A DNA stretch of 64,000 nucleotides from Zafaria cholistanensis (GCF_008580665.1 NZ_BKDJ01000008.1:120105-184104), one strand, 5' to 3'; shown: positions 16,590 through 26,200, counted from the stretch's first letter. Notes: generated by a model not told the origin, from the letters alone. A program made the numbers and translations.

Positions 16590-18895
16590 CCGCCGAGGCA
16601 CACAAGTTCAACATCGACACGGTCGAGCACGCCGCCACCACCCCGGACACCGAGCTGCCCTGGGCCGAACTGGGCCTGAAGCAGAACGAGTTCGAGGAGA
16701 TCGTCAAGCTCCTGGGCCGCCGCCCGACCGCCGCGGAACTGGCCATGTACTCGGTCATGTGGTCCGAGCACTGCTCCTACAAGTCCTCCAAGAACCACCT
16801 GCGCCAGTTCGGCGAGAAGGTGACCGAGGAGATGAAGAAGGACATGCTGGTGGGCATCGGCGAGAACGCCGGCGTCACCAACCTGGGCGACGGCTGGGCC
16901 GTCACCTTCAAGATCGAGTCCCACAACTCGCCGTCGTTCGTGGAGCCCTACCAGGGCGCCGCGACCGGCATCGGCGGGATCGTCCGCGACATCATCTCCA
17001 TGGGTGCCCGCCCGGTCGCCGTGATGGACCCCCTGCGCTTCGGAGCGATCGACCACCCGGACACCGCCCGCGTGATGCACGGAGCGGTTGCCGGCATCGG
17101 CGGCTACGGCAACTCGCTGGGCCTGCCGAACATCGGCGGCGAAATGGTCTTCGACTCGGTCTACCAGGGCAACCCGCTGGTGAACGCCCTCGCCGTGGGC
17201 GTCATGCGCCACGAGGACATCCGCCTGGCCAACGCCTCCGGCAAGGGCAACAAGGTTGTCCTGTTCGGCGCCCGGACCGGCGGCGACGGCATCGGCGGCG
17301 CCTCCGTGCTGGCGTCGGAGTCCTTCGACGACTCCAAGCCGTCCAAGCGCCCGGCCGTCCAGGTGGGCGACCCCTTCGCGGAGAAGGTGCTCATCGAGTG
17401 CTGCCTGGAGCTGTTCAAGGGCTCGCTCGTCGAGGGCATCCAGGACCTCGGCGCCGCGGGCATCTCCTGCGCCACCTCCGAGCTGGCCTCCAACGGCGAC
17501 GGCGGCATGCAGGTGGAGCTGACCTCCGTGCTGCTGCGTGACCCGACCCTGACCCCGGGCGAAATCCTGATGTCCGAGTCCCAGGAACGCATGATGGCCG
17601 TGGTCTCCCCGGAGAACGTCGCGGCCTTCGAAGCGGTCATGGAGAAGTGGGCCGTGGAGTACTCCTGGCTTGGCGAGGTCACCGACACCGGCCGCCTGAT
17701 CATCACGTGGAACGGGGAGACCATCGTCGACGTGGACCCGCGCACGGTCGCGCATGAGGGCCCGGTCTACGACCGCCCGTATGCGCGCCCCGAGTGGCAG
17801 GACGCGCTGCAGGCCGACACGTTCAGGGCATCCGAGGCCGGAGCCGGCCTGCCGGCCACCGGCGGGGAGCTCAAGGCCGCCGTACTGGAGCTGATGGCGT
17901 CCCCGAACATGTGCGACAAGTCCTGGATCACCAACCAGTACGACCGCTACGTCGGCGGCAACACGGCCCTGTCCGCCCCGGACGACGCCGGCGTGATCCG
18001 CGTCGATGAGGAGACCGGCCTGGGCGTGGCGCTGTCCACGGACGCCAACGGCCGCTACTCCTTCCTGGACCCGTACACCGGCGCCCAGCTGGCACTGGCC
18101 GAGGCCTACCGCAACGTCGCCACCGCCGGCGCCGTGCCGATGGCCGTCTCCGACTGCCTGAACTTCGGCTCCCCCGAGGACCCGGACGTGATGTGGCAGC
18201 TGGCCGAGTCCATCCGCGGCCTCTCCGACGCCTGCATGGAGCTTGGCGTCCCGGTCACCGGCGGCAACGTCTCCCTCTACAACCAGACCGGCTCCACGCC
18301 GATCCACCCCTCCCCCGTGGTGGCGGTGCTCGGCAAGCTTGACGACGTCGCCCGCCGCACGCCCTCGGGCTGGCGCAACGACGCCGACGGCCAGGCCATC
18401 TACCTGCTCGGCACCACCCGTGACGAGCTGGACGGCTCGGAGTTCGCGAACATCCGCGGGCACCTTGGCGGCCTGCCGCCGAAGCTGGACCTGGCGGCGG
18501 AGAAGACCCTGGGCGCGATCCTGATCAACGCCAGCCGCGACGGCATGATCGACGCCGCGCACGACCTCTCCGAGGGCGGCCTGGCCGCGGCGCTGTCCGA
18601 GATGGCGCTGCGCTACGGGGTCGGCGCGCGCGTGGCGCTGGACGACCTGTGCGAGCGCGACGGCGTGGACGCCTTCACGGCGCTGTTCTCCGAGTCCCAG
18701 GGCCGAGCCCTGGTCGCGGTGCCGCGCTCCGAGGAGGTCCGCTTCAACGACATGGCCACGGCCCGCCAGTACCCGGTGGTCCGCCTGGGCGTGGTCGACA
18801 CGGAGACCTCCGCCCTGGAGGTGCAGGGCCTCTTCCACCTGGACCTCGGCGAGCTGCGCGAGGCCCACGAGGCCACGCTGCCGAAGTACTTCTAG
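16586..18895 (+). CDS. purL: phosphoribosylformylglycinamidine synthase subunit PurL
   Basis: The synthetase subunit of FGAM synthase uses ATP and PurQ-derived ammonia to convert FGAR to FGAM. At 769 residues it is the short type that needs separate PurS and PurQ, consistent with the two preceding genes. Conserved blocks include [37 protein letters not shown], the [20 protein letters not shown] segment, and [17 protein letters not shown] in the second half. GTG 16586 overlaps the purQ TGA by four bases. The operon ends at the hairpin at 18937-18987. Confidence 0.96.
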   Translation: MTAEAHKFNIDTVEHAATTPDTELPWAELGLKQNEFEEIVKLLGRRPTAAELAMYSVMWSEHCSYKSSKNHLRQFGEKVTEEMKKDMLVGIGENAGVTNLGDGWAVTFKIESHNSPSFVEPYQGAATGIGGIVRDIISMGARPVAVMDPLRFGAIDHPDTARVMHGAVAGIGGYGNSLGLPNIGGEMVFDSVYQGNPLVNALAVGVMRHEDIRLANASGKGNKVVLFGARTGGDGIGGASVLASESFDDSKPSKRPAVQVGDPFAEKVLIECCLELFKGSLVEGIQDLGAAGISCATSELASNGDGGMQVELTSVLLRDPTLTPGEILMSESQERMMAVVSPENVAAFEAVMEKWAVEYSWLGEVTDTGRLIITWNGETIVDVDPRTVAHEGPVYDRPYARPEWQDALQADTFRASEAGAGLPATGGELKAAVLELMASPNMCDKSWITNQYDRYVGGNTALSAPDDAGVIRVDEETGLGVALSTDANGRYSFLDPYTGAQLALAEAYRNVATAGAVPMAVSDCLNFGSPEDPDVMWQLAESIRGLSDACMELGVPVTGGNVSLYNQTGSTPIHPSPVVAVLGKLDDVARRTPSGWRNDADGQAIYLLGTTRDELDGSEFANIRGHLGGLPPKLDLAAEKTLGAILINASRDGMIDAAHDLSEGGLAAALSEMALRYGVGARVALDDLCERDGVDAFTALFSESQGRALVAVPRSEEVRFNDMATARQYPVVRLGVVDTETSALEVQGLFHLDLGELREAHEATLPKYF

Positions 18896-18936
18896 CACCG
18901 CCTGGCGCGTGTTCCCCGCAACGCGCGCCGGCACGA

Positions 18937-18987
18937 CGGCGGGGCCGCTTCCCGCGCGATGCACGTCGCGCGGAAGGCGGCCCCGCC
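18937..18987. terminator. bidirectional hairpin terminator between convergent genes
   Basis: A near-perfect GC-rich inverted repeat (arms about 18937-18959 and 18966-18987, one bulge) lies between the purL stop and the convergent MpaB-like gene. Confidence 0.7.
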
Positions 18988-19031
18988 GCCGCTGTTTCCG
19001 CCGGGGTGCCCTTCCCTTCCGGAATGTGAGG

Positions 19032-19955
19032 CTACGGGACATCCTTCGCGGGCAGGACACCCAGCCGGGCCAGCCGCCGGCGGGCGGCCTGCTCGCTGGG
19101 GCCGACCTTCCCCAGGGCGGCTCCCACCGCGGCGAGGGCGGCCCTTCCGGCGAGCCGGGTGGGCAGCGGGAATGGCCCCAGCCGGGTGCGCTCCAGCCCC
19201 AGCAGTTCCCGGTAGCGGTCCGGCAGGGTGTCCGCGACGGCGGCGAACAGCACCTTGTACCCCGGCAGCAGCATCGGATCCAGCGGCGGCTCCCTCAGGA
19301 ACCGCACTACTTCCACCACGCGCGCTCCGCCGCAGAGGAGGCCGGCATCGTCGTATTCCTGGAGCCGGGCGCGCAGGGCCGCTTCGGTCCGGGGCGGGTC
19401 CACCACGCCCATCAGCTCCCCGGCCACCGCCCATTCGGACACGTACGCGTCCGCGCCCTGGGGGACGGGGCCGCGGAAGATCTCGTAGGAGCGCAGGAAG
19501 GCATCCATGAAGGCCAGGTGGACCCACTCGGACAGGGCGGGGTCGCTGGCGGAGTAGGGACGCTCCGCGCCGGCGGCATCGGTGTAGGTTCCGGTCACGG
19601 AACGGTGGCGGCGCCGGACATAATCGCAGGCGGCCCGCGCGGCGGCCGTGTCCCCGTAGGTGACGGTGAAGATCCAGCGGATGGTGCCGGCCAGCCGGGC
19701 CAGCGGGTCCGCGCGGTAGCTGGAGTGTTCGGCCACCCCGGCCAGCGCCCCGGGATGCAGGGCCTGGACCAGCAGGGCCCGGATGCCGGCGGCGATCGGG
19801 GTCATGCCTCCGTGGACCGTCCAGACGGCGGAGTCCGGAGCAAAATAGCCGGCGTCGCCGCCGTTCTCCAGGGCCTGCTCCCAGGCGGGAACGCCCTCCG
19901 CCTGGCCGGCGAAGGTAAGGCGCAGGCGGGTCCGCAGCGGGGCAAGCAAATCCAT
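19032..19955 (-). CDS. oxygenase MpaB family (DUF2236) protein
   Basis: A 307-residue protein of the DUF2236 family, which includes fungal MpaB and latex-clearing (Lcp) oxygenases that use heme b. Typical blocks are LLVQALHPGALAGVAEHSSYRA, RLAGTIRWIFTVTYGD, and the DPALSEWVHLAFMDAFLRSYE segment with His near the middle. No signal peptide is seen, so it is probably cytoplasmic. The substrate is unknown. It converges with purL and diverges from the lipoprotein gene at 20030. Confidence 0.85.
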   Translation of the reverse strand: MDLLAPLRTRLRLTFAGQAEGVPAWEQALENGGDAGYFAPDSAVWTVHGGMTPIAAGIRALLVQALHPGALAGVAEHSSYRADPLARLAGTIRWIFTVTYGDTAAARAACDYVRRRHRSVTGTYTDAAGAERPYSASDPALSEWVHLAFMDAFLRSYEIFRGPVPQGADAYVSEWAVAGELMGVVDPPRTEAALRARLQEYDDAGLLCGGARVVEVVRFLREPPLDPMLLPGYKVLFAAVADTLPDRYRELLGLERTRLGPFPLPTRLAGRAALAAVGAALGKVGPSEQAARRRLARLGVLPAKDVP

Positions 19956-20029
19956 GGGTTAAGCGTAGGTCCTGCAACGATTCGGCGACGGGCCCTTGCG
20001 TCCGGCAGGCCCGTGGCTAGTGTGTCCCC

Positions 20030-20995
20030 ATGGTGGCACTTTCCAGAGGTTCCCTGAGGGTGACGGCCGCGGCCGGGGCCCTGGCTGCGGCGCTGCTTTT
20101 GTCCTCCTGCTCCGTGCAGCAGTTTTTCCCCAAGGCGTTCCCGTCCGAGGCCCCGCCTCCCGAGCCACCGCCGGTTCGGGCTAGCCCGGCCGCGGAAAGC
20201 GAATGGAAGACCGTCATCACCCAGGCCGGAGACATGTCCTTCCGCATCCGCTCCGACTGGACGATGGAGGTGGTGCCCTCCGAACCGGGATTCTCCGCCA
20301 CCGGCATCCCGGCCCATGAGGTGCGCAACGCCGCGGGCCGGCTGATCGCGACGCTGCAGCAGAATCCCGGCGACGGCCTGCCGGAGGCGCTGCCCGGGGC
20401 CACGATCCAGCGCATCGACTCCGTGCCTGCCCGGAAGGTGCCGCTGCTGGTGGATTCGGACAACGCCAAGGTGGTCTTCGACCTCACCACGCATCCGAAC
20501 GCCAAGAGCCACCCCATCTACGGCCTGACCGCCGGCGGCAAGGGCCTGCACGGAAACAAGGGCTATCCGCTGCTGGCCGGGCCGCTGCTCTTCCAGGGCG
20601 AACTGGCGCTGGACAGGTCCATCCGCAGCGCCGCGCATCCGGAGGAGGCGCTGGAGGCGGCCAAGGAGTACGTGTACACGCAGGAGTATGCGGACCTGGT
20701 GGCGATGTTCCTGTCGCTGGAGTACCACCCGAAGGAAGCCAAGGGCACCTCGTGCGAGGGCGCCAGCTTCACTTTCACCACCGTGAACATCGACTGCGAC
20801 ACCGTGCTGCAGGTATACCAGCTGGCCCGCTGGAACCGGGCGTGGGAGTCCCGCAAGGGCGCCACGGTCCGTGTCGCCGGGGACTACAAGTGCACCCTGG
20901 ACATCCTGGGGGCGGCGGACCTGGGCCCCGGAGTGGACGGGACCTGCCGGTACAGCGGGGGGTACGGCAGCTTCAGCGTGTCCTGGAAGAAGTAG
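20030..20995 (+). CDS. putative lipoprotein of unknown function
   Basis: The 321-residue protein has an N-terminal signal (RGSLRVTAAAGALAAALLL) ending in the lipobox LLSSC with Cys near residue 25, so it should be a membrane-anchored lipoprotein outside the cell. A short Pro-rich linker follows, then a soluble domain with no family I recognise. The last 80 residues contain three cysteines (TSCEGASF, NIDCDTV, YKCTLD) plus one near the C-terminus (DGTCRYSGGYG), which might form disulfides. It is convergent with the ABM-domain gene, only 3 bases apart. Confidence 0.75.
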   Translation: MVALSRGSLRVTAAAGALAAALLLSSCSVQQFFPKAFPSEAPPPEPPPVRASPAAESEWKTVITQAGDMSFRIRSDWTMEVVPSEPGFSATGIPAHEVRNAAGRLIATLQQNPGDGLPEALPGATIQRIDSVPARKVPLLVDSDNAKVVFDLTTHPNAKSHPIYGLTAGGKGLHGNKGYPLLAGPLLFQGELALDRSIRSAAHPEEALEAAKEYVYTQEYADLVAMFLSLEYHPKEAKGTSCEGASFTFTTVNIDCDTVLQVYQLARWNRAWESRKGATVRVAGDYKCTLDILGAADLGPGVDGTCRYSGGYGSFSVSWKK

Positions 20996-20998
20996 GGA

Positions 20999-21322
20999 TC
21001 AGTCCCCGATCTGCAGCTCGCCCATCCGGTCCCATCCTTCGCCCTCCACGGAGCGGCTGACGATTTGCGGGGTTTCGGCCAGCGCCGGGCGCATCGCCTC
21101 CAGCCCTGCCGCGAAATGCTCGCTGTTCACGTGGGCCTCGGCGGCGCCGTCCCGGAAAGCCTCGACCAGCACGAACTCGGCCGGGTCCTCGACGCTGCGC
21201 GACCACTCGAACCAGAGGTTGCCCTCCTCGGCGCGGGTGGCCTCGGTGAAGGGGCGCACCAGCTCCAGGAAGGTGTCGGTGTACTCGGGCTTGGTGCGCA
21301 TCTTGGCGACGATAAAGATCAT
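20999..21322 (-). CDS. antibiotic biosynthesis monooxygenase (ABM) domain protein, putative quinol monooxygenase
   Basis: A 107-residue single ABM domain of the YgiN-like ferredoxin fold: MIFIVAKMRTKPEYTDTFLE, then EEGNLWFEWSRSVEDPAEFVLVEAFRDGAAEAHVNSEHF. Such proteins are small dimeric oxygenases acting on quinols or aromatic compounds without metal or cofactor; the substrate here is unknown. It lies 9 bases downstream of the TPR gene on the same strand and probably ends that operon (MmcQ-TPR-ABM). Confidence 0.87.
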   Translation of the reverse strand: MIFIVAKMRTKPEYTDTFLELVRPFTEATRAEEGNLWFEWSRSVEDPAEFVLVEAFRDGAAEAHVNSEHFAAGLEAMRPALAETPQIVSRSVEGEGWDRMGELQIGD

Positions 21323-21331
21323 GCCTTCATC

Positions 21332-21985
21332 CTACCCATCGGCCCCCGCGCGCAGCGCCTCCTCGGCGGCGGCCACCCCCTCCTCGCACCGGCGGACCTG
21401 CTCTGCGGTGCCGACCCTGCGGGCCTCGCTCAGGGCCGCGCGGAAGGCGGCGAGCGCGTCCGCGTGCTCCCCGGCGTCGTACAGGCCCCACCCCAGGCTG
21501 GCGTGCAGCGCCACGGCCCACCGCTGGGTCCGCGGGTCCGGGGAGGCGAGCGCGGCGGCCAGTCCGCGGCGCGTCCACTCTCCGGCCCGCACGGGATCGG
21601 CGATGGCGAGCATGTGCAGGGCATCCACGGCCAGGAAGTCCAGCCGCGCCCCGGCGGCCAGGCCCGCGGCGCGGGCCAGCTGCACGACGGCGGCGGCCGG
21701 CCTCCCGGCCGCGTTCAGCACCCGTCCATGTTCGAGGGCGGCGCGCACCCGGAGTTCGGTGCGCTCGTCCTGCGTGAAATCAGGCAGGGTCAGGGCGTCC
21801 TCGATGTCCTCGAGCAGCCCCAGGGCTTCGTCGTAGCGCCCCTGCAGGCCCAGCGCCCGGGCCACCTGTGTGAGCAGCACGGCCCGGTCGGCGCCGGTCG
21901 AGGCCGCCGATTCGTCCCGGAACCGGCGCTCGCTGGCGGCGGGGTCCGCGAAGTCCCAGAGTTCGTCGAGGTCTTCCTGGTTCAT
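21332..21985 (-). CDS. tetratricopeptide-repeat protein
   Basis: The 217-residue, Ala-rich, entirely helical-looking protein has degenerate 34-residue repeats (for example ALGLQGRYDEALGLLEDIEDAL and GLYDAGEHADALAAFRAALSEA) typical of TPR scaffolds for protein binding. No catalytic motif is visible. ATG 21985 overlaps the stop of the MmcQ gene by 4 bases, so they are co-translated. Confidence 0.8.
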   Translation of the reverse strand: MNQEDLDELWDFADPAASERRFRDESAASTGADRAVLLTQVARALGLQGRYDEALGLLEDIEDALTLPDFTQDERTELRVRAALEHGRVLNAAGRPAAAVVQLARAAGLAAGARLDFLAVDALHMLAIADPVRAGEWTRRGLAAALASPDPRTQRWAVALHASLGWGLYDAGEHADALAAFRAALSEARRVGTAEQVRRCEEGVAAAEEALRAGADG

Positions 21986-22431
21986 TGGGGACTCCTTTCG
22001 GCGGGGCCGGAGCCGGGGCCGGAGGAGGCCGCAGCCGCGGGGCCTCCCGCCAGTCCGGTCCAGCGCAGCGCTTCGCGGTCGGTGCGCGGCAGCGACGCCA
22101 CCACGAGGTCGTAGGAGTCCTCCACGAGGTCGCGCAGCGTGCGCTCGTCAAGGCCTCCGGAGCAGTCCACGGTGTTCCAGTGCTTCTTGCTCATGTGGTA
22201 GCCCGGGGTGATCTCCGGGTGGGCGGCGCGCAGCTGTTCGGCCAGGACCGGATCGCACTTGAGGTTGATGCGGGTCCTCCCGTCCCGTTCCGGCCACAGC
22301 AGGGCAAACATTTTGGCGGTGCGGCCTGCCCGGGCGCGCACCTTGTACACGGCGCTGTCCGGGCCGAAGGGGAAGTCCTCGAAGGCCCCGGGCTGCTCCA
22401 TGCAGCAATCGCGCACCTGTTGGTAGTCCAC
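21982..22431 (-). CDS. MmcQ/YjbR family DNA-binding protein
   Basis: About 149 residues. The sequence FGPDSAVYKV...KMFALL...INLKCDP and ITPGYHMSKKHWNTV is characteristic of the MmcQ/YjbR family, a double-wing DNA-binding-like fold of uncertain role. I chose GTG 22431: AGGA lies about 7 bases upstream, whereas the alternative TTG at 22437 is too close to it. The start is only 22 bases from the divergent DUF1206 gene, so promoters and starts overlap. It heads a small operon with the TPR and ABM genes. Confidence 0.85.
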   Translation of the reverse strand: MDYQQVRDCCMEQPGAFEDFPFGPDSAVYKVRARAGRTAKMFALLWPERDGRTRINLKCDPVLAEQLRAAHPEITPGYHMSKKHWNTVDCSGGLDERTLRDLVEDSYDLVVASLPRTDREALRWTGLAGGPAAAASSGPGSGPAERSPQ

Positions 22432-22453
22432 TTGCAAATCCTATGCTGTAGGG

Positions 22454-23371
22454 ATGGCGGGACCACAGCACGGCACATCGGACAGCCCCTCGAAGGACGG
22501 CTCCTCAAAGGACGGCGCCAAGCGGGCGGCACGCAAGGCCGCGGATGCTGCCGAACGCACCGCAGGCCATCCGTGGTTCGAACGCGGGGCCCGGGCCGGG
22601 TACGCCGCCAACGGCATTCTGCACGGGGTGCTCGGCACCCTCGTTTTCCAGCTGGCGCTGGGTGAGAAGGCTTCCGCGGACCAGACCGGTGCCCTGGAGG
22701 AAATTTCCCGGCAGCCCTTCGGTGCGGTACTGCTGTGGGCCTGCTTCGCCGGCTGCCTCCTGCTGGGAATGTGGCACTTGGCCTCCGCCGTCTTCGACAA
22801 GGGGGGCCTCCGGGCCGCGAAGCGGCGCAAGCCGGCCTCGAAGTCCGCCCTGCGGCAGTGGAAGCCGATCGCCAGGAACCTGGTCTTAGGCGTCACGTTC
22901 CTTGCCGTGAGCGGGCTCTTCGCGCGCTTTGCCGCCGGCGGCAGTTCGAGCAGTTCCAAGGACACCCGCCGGTTCAGCGCCGACCTGATGTCCACGCCCG
23001 GCGGCAGCGTCCTCCTGCTGCTCCTGGGCGCCACCATCCTGGGCGTGGGGGCGTTCTTCGCCTACAAAGGAATCGTCCGCAAGTTCCGGGACGACGTGGC
23101 CATGCCCTCCAATCCCCAGGCACGGCGGGCCGTGCAGGTGCTCGGCGTGGCGGGGTACATCGCCAAGGGCGCGGCGCTGGGGCTGCTGGGCCTGCTGTTC
23201 ATCGTCGCAACCCTCCAGCACGACCCGCAGGAGTCCACCGGACTGGACGGAGCCCTGAAGTCCCTGCGCGACCAGCCGTACGGCACCGCACTGCTGGCCG
23301 CAATCGGCGCGGGCCTGCTGTGCTACGGCGGCTACCTGGCGTTGCGCTCCCGCTACGCCAGGATGGACTGA
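22454..23371 (+). CDS. DUF1206 integral membrane protein
   Basis: A 305-residue membrane protein with an N-terminal charged Lys/Ser/Asp-rich segment (residues 1-35) and six hydrophobic helices arranged as three similar pairs, the DUF1206 pattern; conserved starts such as FERGARAGYAANGILHGVLG and QVLGVAGYIAKGAALGLLGL begin the units. Function is unknown. ATG 22454 has no clear Shine-Dalgarno but TATGCT lies 7-12 bases upstream, so the mRNA may be leaderless. The stop codon lies within a 17-bp tandem repeat. Confidence 0.85.
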   Translation: MAGPQHGTSDSPSKDGSSKDGAKRAARKAADAAERTAGHPWFERGARAGYAANGILHGVLGTLVFQLALGEKASADQTGALEEISRQPFGAVLLWACFAGCLLLGMWHLASAVFDKGGLRAAKRRKPASKSALRQWKPIARNLVLGVTFLAVSGLFARFAAGGSSSSSKDTRRFSADLMSTPGGSVLLLLLGATILGVGAFFAYKGIVRKFRDDVAMPSNPQARRAVQVLGVAGYIAKGAALGLLGLLFIVATLQHDPQESTGLDGALKSLRDQPYGTALLAAIGAGLLCYGGYLALRSRYARMD

Positions 23372-23407
23372 GCTGCAGGATGGACTGAGCTGCAGGATGG
23401 ACTGAGC
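23360..23407. repeat. 17-bp tandem repeat spanning the DUF1206 stop codon
   Basis: The unit aggatggactgagctgc occurs at 23360-23376 and 23377-23393, with a third partial copy to 23407, all essentially identical. Unit one contains the TGA stop. Confidence 0.9.
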
Positions 23408-23453
23408 GCCGGCCCGGACGGGTCGCGCGGCCGGGCCGCTCCTCCCGGGGGTT

Positions 23454-23900
23454 CTAGGTCCCGGCCTCCATCACCGGGCAGGTGTTCATCACCACGTCCA
23501 GTCCGGCGGCCTTGGCACGGGCGGCGGCGGCCTCGTCGACCACGCCCAGTTGCAGCCAGACGGCGCGCGCGCCGATCTCGATCGCCTGGTCCACCACCGC
23601 ACCGACCTTGGTGGAGTTCACGAAGCAGTCCACGACGTCCACCGGTCCCGGGATCTCGGCCAGCTTCCGGTAGCCGGCCCTGCCGTGGACCTCATCCCCC
23701 TTCAGCGAAACCGGGACAATCTCCATGCCAAGCCGGTCCATCAGGAACCGGGAAACGCCCAGCGCGGCCCGGCGCGGGTTGTTGGACAGTCCGACCACGG
23801 CCCACCGCCCCGGGGTGGACAGCAGGCGCCGGACGACGGCGGGATCATTGGTATGGCGCGGGGGCCCGGCCGGGGCCGGGGGCGTCGGTTCCGTGGACAT
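23454..23900 (-). CDS. CoA-binding domain protein (YccU-like)
   Basis: A 148-residue Rossmann-fold protein of the CoA_binding_2 type: WAVVGLSNNPRRAALGVSRFL (nucleotide loop), PVSLKGDEVHGRAGYRKLAEIPGPVDVVDCFV, and WLQLGVVDEAAAARAKAAGLDVVMNTCP. Function is undefined. A paralogous protein is encoded at 45565-46059 behind metY. It lies 104 bases downstream of metQ on the same strand and could be its distal operon member; no T-tract terminator separates them. Confidence 0.88.
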   Translation of the reverse strand: MSTEPTPPAPAGPPRHTNDPAVVRRLLSTPGRWAVVGLSNNPRRAALGVSRFLMDRLGMEIVPVSLKGDEVHGRAGYRKLAEIPGPVDVVDCFVNSTKVGAVVDQAIEIGARAVWLQLGVVDEAAAARAKAAGLDVVMNTCPVMEAGT

Positions 23901-24004
23901 GCCCCCACGGTAGCTGCCCCGGCCCCGGCGCCCCAGTGCGGGCCCGCGGTTTGTTTTCCCCCATCGGCGCCGCGGGTGCCGCCCCGGCTACCGGCAGAAC
24001 GTGG

Positions 24005-24886
24005 TCAGGCGTTCCACTTGGCGGTGTCAGCGATCGGATCGCGGTCCCACGGGGTGGGCAGCACGCCGCCGAGGTAACCGGCAAACCAGGCCTTGACCTC
24101 CTCGGACTGGTAGGCCGCCCGGAGCGCCTTGCCCTTCTCCGTCTCGGCGAAGCCCGGCTTCGCGGCCACGAGGCAGATGTACGGCAGGGCGTCGGCATCC
24201 TCCTCGAACAGCAGCGCGTCCTCCGGGGTCATGTCCAGCTCCGCGCCCAGACGCACGAAGAGGAAGCCCGCGTCCACGTCCGGCAGGGTCTTGGACAGCG
24301 ACTGCTGGTCCACCTCGACGAAGCTGAAGTTCTTCGGGTTCTCCAGGATGTCCTTTTGGGAGACGTGGATGACGCTCTTGCCCTCGGTGATCTTCAGTTC
24401 GCCGGCCTTGGCCAGCAGCGCCAGGGCGCGGCCGTTGTTGGCGGGGTCCACCGGCAGGGCAATCTTCGCGCCCTGGGGCAGGTCCCCGACGCTCTTGTGC
24501 CTGGTGGAGTAGATGCCGCCCGGGGATCCGTACATGTAGAACGCCGGGTCCAGGTCCAGGTTGTTGTCGGCGCTGAACTGCTGCAGGTAGGCGCCGTGCT
24601 GGAAGTAGTTGGCGTCGAACTCGCCGTTGGCGACCGCGATGTTCGGCTGCACGATGTCGGTGACGTACTTGGCGTCGACCGTCCAGCCCTGGCCCTCGAG
24701 GATCTTCTGGGCGATCTTGGTCGGCTCCTGGTAGGGGGCGGACTCCGTGACGATCAGCTTGATGGTCTTGTCCCCGGCCGCCCCGGCCGCCCCGGCGCCG
24801 CCGGTCAGTCCGCAGCCGGTGAGCGTGCCGAGGCCGGCGAGGGCGCCCAGGCCCAGGGCCCCGGCGAGGAAGGAACGGCGTTCCAT
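24005..24886 (-). CDS. metQ: MetQ/NlpA family substrate-binding lipoprotein
   Basis: A 293-residue NlpA-family (MetQ) solute-binding lipoprotein. The N-terminus ERRSFLAGALGLGAL has a twin-arginine-like motif and ends in the lipobox LTGC (Cys about residue 25), suggesting Tat export and lipid anchoring. The mature part has the family sequence IKLIVTESAPYQEPTKIA, DANYFQHGAYLQQF and ALPVDPANNGRALALL. Family members bind D/L-methionine or its derivatives. It lies 108 bases after the SfnB-like gene in the direction metN-metI-monooxygenase-SfnB-metQ, so the transporter genes surround two sulfur-type oxidoreductases; the true ligand may be an organosulfur compound rather than methionine. Confidence 0.88.
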   Translation of the reverse strand: MERRSFLAGALGLGALAGLGTLTGCGLTGGAGAAGAAGDKTIKLIVTESAPYQEPTKIAQKILEGQGWTVDAKYVTDIVQPNIAVANGEFDANYFQHGAYLQQFSADNNLDLDPAFYMYGSPGGIYSTRHKSVGDLPQGAKIALPVDPANNGRALALLAKAGELKITEGKSVIHVSQKDILENPKNFSFVEVDQQSLSKTLPDVDAGFLFVRLGAELDMTPEDALLFEEDADALPYICLVAAKPGFAETEKGKALRAAYQSEEVKAWFAGYLGGVLPTPWDRDPIADTAKWNA

Positions 24887-24897
24887 GGTGTGTCTCC

Positions 24898-24931
24898 TTG
24901 GTTGGTGAATTGGCTTGGTTGGTGAATTGGC
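24898..24931. repeat. 17-bp tandem repeat upstream of metQ
   Basis: Two exact copies of ttggttggtgaattggc lie directly upstream of the metQ Shine-Dalgarno (which reads AAGGAG across 24895-24900 on the minus strand). Confidence 0.9.
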
Positions 24932-24994
24932 TTCATGGGTGAAGCGGAATGTGGTGAAGCGGGATCCTGTGGGGCGGGAACCGTCCCCCGGGGC

Positions 24995-26200
24995 TCAGGC
25001 CTGCCGGGCCTCTCCGATGGCGTTCAGCCCCACCGGAACGGTCCCGTTGACCAGGTGGTCCCCCAGCTGCCGGGCCTTGAAGGCCGCCGGGTTGTGGGTG
25101 GCGACCGTCTGGGCGTTGCGCCAATGCCGGTCCAGGCCCTTGGCGGTGGACACCGAGGACGCCCCGGTGGCCTCGAACAGCTGCTGCGCCGCCCCCAGGG
25201 CCAGCTCGGGCACGACGACCTGGGCGTTGTCCACAGCAACGTTCGCGCGGACGAAGTCCCGTTCTTCCAGCGCCGCATCGATTTCCCGGGCGGCGGCAAC
25301 GACGGCGGCCTCCGCTGCGAACGCCTTGGCCCCAATCCTGCCGACAACCTGCAGGATCAGCGGGTCCTCGCGGAACAGCGCCCCCGAGCCGGTGTTGAAG
25401 GTCCGGGTGCGGCTGCGCACGATCGAGGCGGCCTCGTCGCGGGAGGCCCGGGCGATGCCGGCGAGCACGGAGAGCAGCACCAGCTGGAAGACCGCGCTTT
25501 GGTGCGTGGCCTCCAGCCGGCGCGGAAACACATCGCCCGCCTCCACCCGGGCGCCGCGGAAACGCGTGGTTCCGGTGCCGGTAAGCTTCTGCCCGAACCC
25601 GTCCCAGTCGTCCAGGATCTCCACGCCCGGCTGGTTGGTGCGCACGATCGCGAAGTGGCGGTCCTCCCCCGAGTCAAGGCCCGCCGTGACCATGGTCCAT
25701 TCCGCAAAGATCGTGCCGGTGGAGTAGAACTTTTCGCCCTCGATCCGGTACCCGCCGTCGTCGCGGATCAGCCGCGTCGCCACGGAACCCAGCGCGTTTC
25801 CCCCCTTTTCCGTGGAGGCGTTGCCGACGGTTTCCCCGGCCGCGGCCCGCCCGTACCAGCGCTCCCGGACCCCCGCAGCCTCCCAGCGCAGTGCCTCCAC
25901 GAACCCGATGTGGGAACGGTAGAGATGGGCCACGTTGGGATCGGCGGCGGCCAGGTCCACCAGCAGGCGCACCATGGTCTCAAGGGACGCGCCGAAGCCG
26001 CCGTGGCTCACGGGCACGCGCAGGGCCCCGAAGCGCTCGGCGTTCAGCCAGCGGACCGGCTCGAACGGCAGTTCGCGGTCCAGGTCCCGGCGCAGCGCCC
26101 CCTCGGCGATGCGCTCGAAGACCGGGCCGAAGCGCGCGGCCAGTTCCGCATAGCCGGCTGCCGCGGCGCTGCCGGCCACGGGGGTGTGGATGACGGTCAT
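24995..26200 (-). CDS. SfnB/DszC-like acyl-CoA-dehydrogenase-fold sulfur oxidoreductase (first copy)
   Basis: A 401-residue flavin-binding protein of the acyl-CoA dehydrogenase fold, subgroup SfnB/DszC (FMNH2-dependent monooxygenases acting on sulfones, sulfides or related organosulfur). Visible blocks: HGGFGASLETMVRLLVDLAAADP, EKFYSTGTIFAEWTMV, DDWDGFGQKLTGTGTTRF, and the C-terminal LDRHWRNAQTVATHNP loop resembling the histidine-bearing active-site end of DszC. The acyl-CoA dehydrogenase catalytic Glu is not apparent. ATG 26200 follows AAGGA and lies 8 bases after the stop of the FMN-monooxygenase gene. It belongs to the metN operon behind a SAM-sensing leader. Needs reduced flavin; no reductase gene is in the window. 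Confidence 0.85.
   Translation of the reverse strand: MTVIHTPVAGSAAAAGYAELAARFGPVFERIAEGALRRDLDRELPFEPVRWLNAERFGALRVPVSHGGFGASLETMVRLLVDLAAADPNVAHLYRSHIGFVEALRWEAAGVRERWYGRAAAGETVGNASTEKGGNALGSVATRLIRDDGGYRIEGEKFYSTGTIFAEWTMVTAGLDSGEDRHFAIVRTNQPGVEILDDWDGFGQKLTGTGTTRFRGARVEAGDVFPRRLEATHQSAVFQLVLLSVLAGIARASRDEAASIVRSRTRTFNTGSGALFREDPLILQVVGRIGAKAFAAEAAVVAAAREIDAALEERDFVRANVAVDNAQVVVPELALGAAQQLFEATGASSVSTAKGLDRHWRNAQTVATHNPAAFKARQLGDHLVNGTVPVGLNAIGEARQA

Noticed and set aside
16508..19060. 850-residue open frame antisense to purL
   Set aside because: The plus strand encodes a textbook PurL; the antisense frame is a by-product of high GC.
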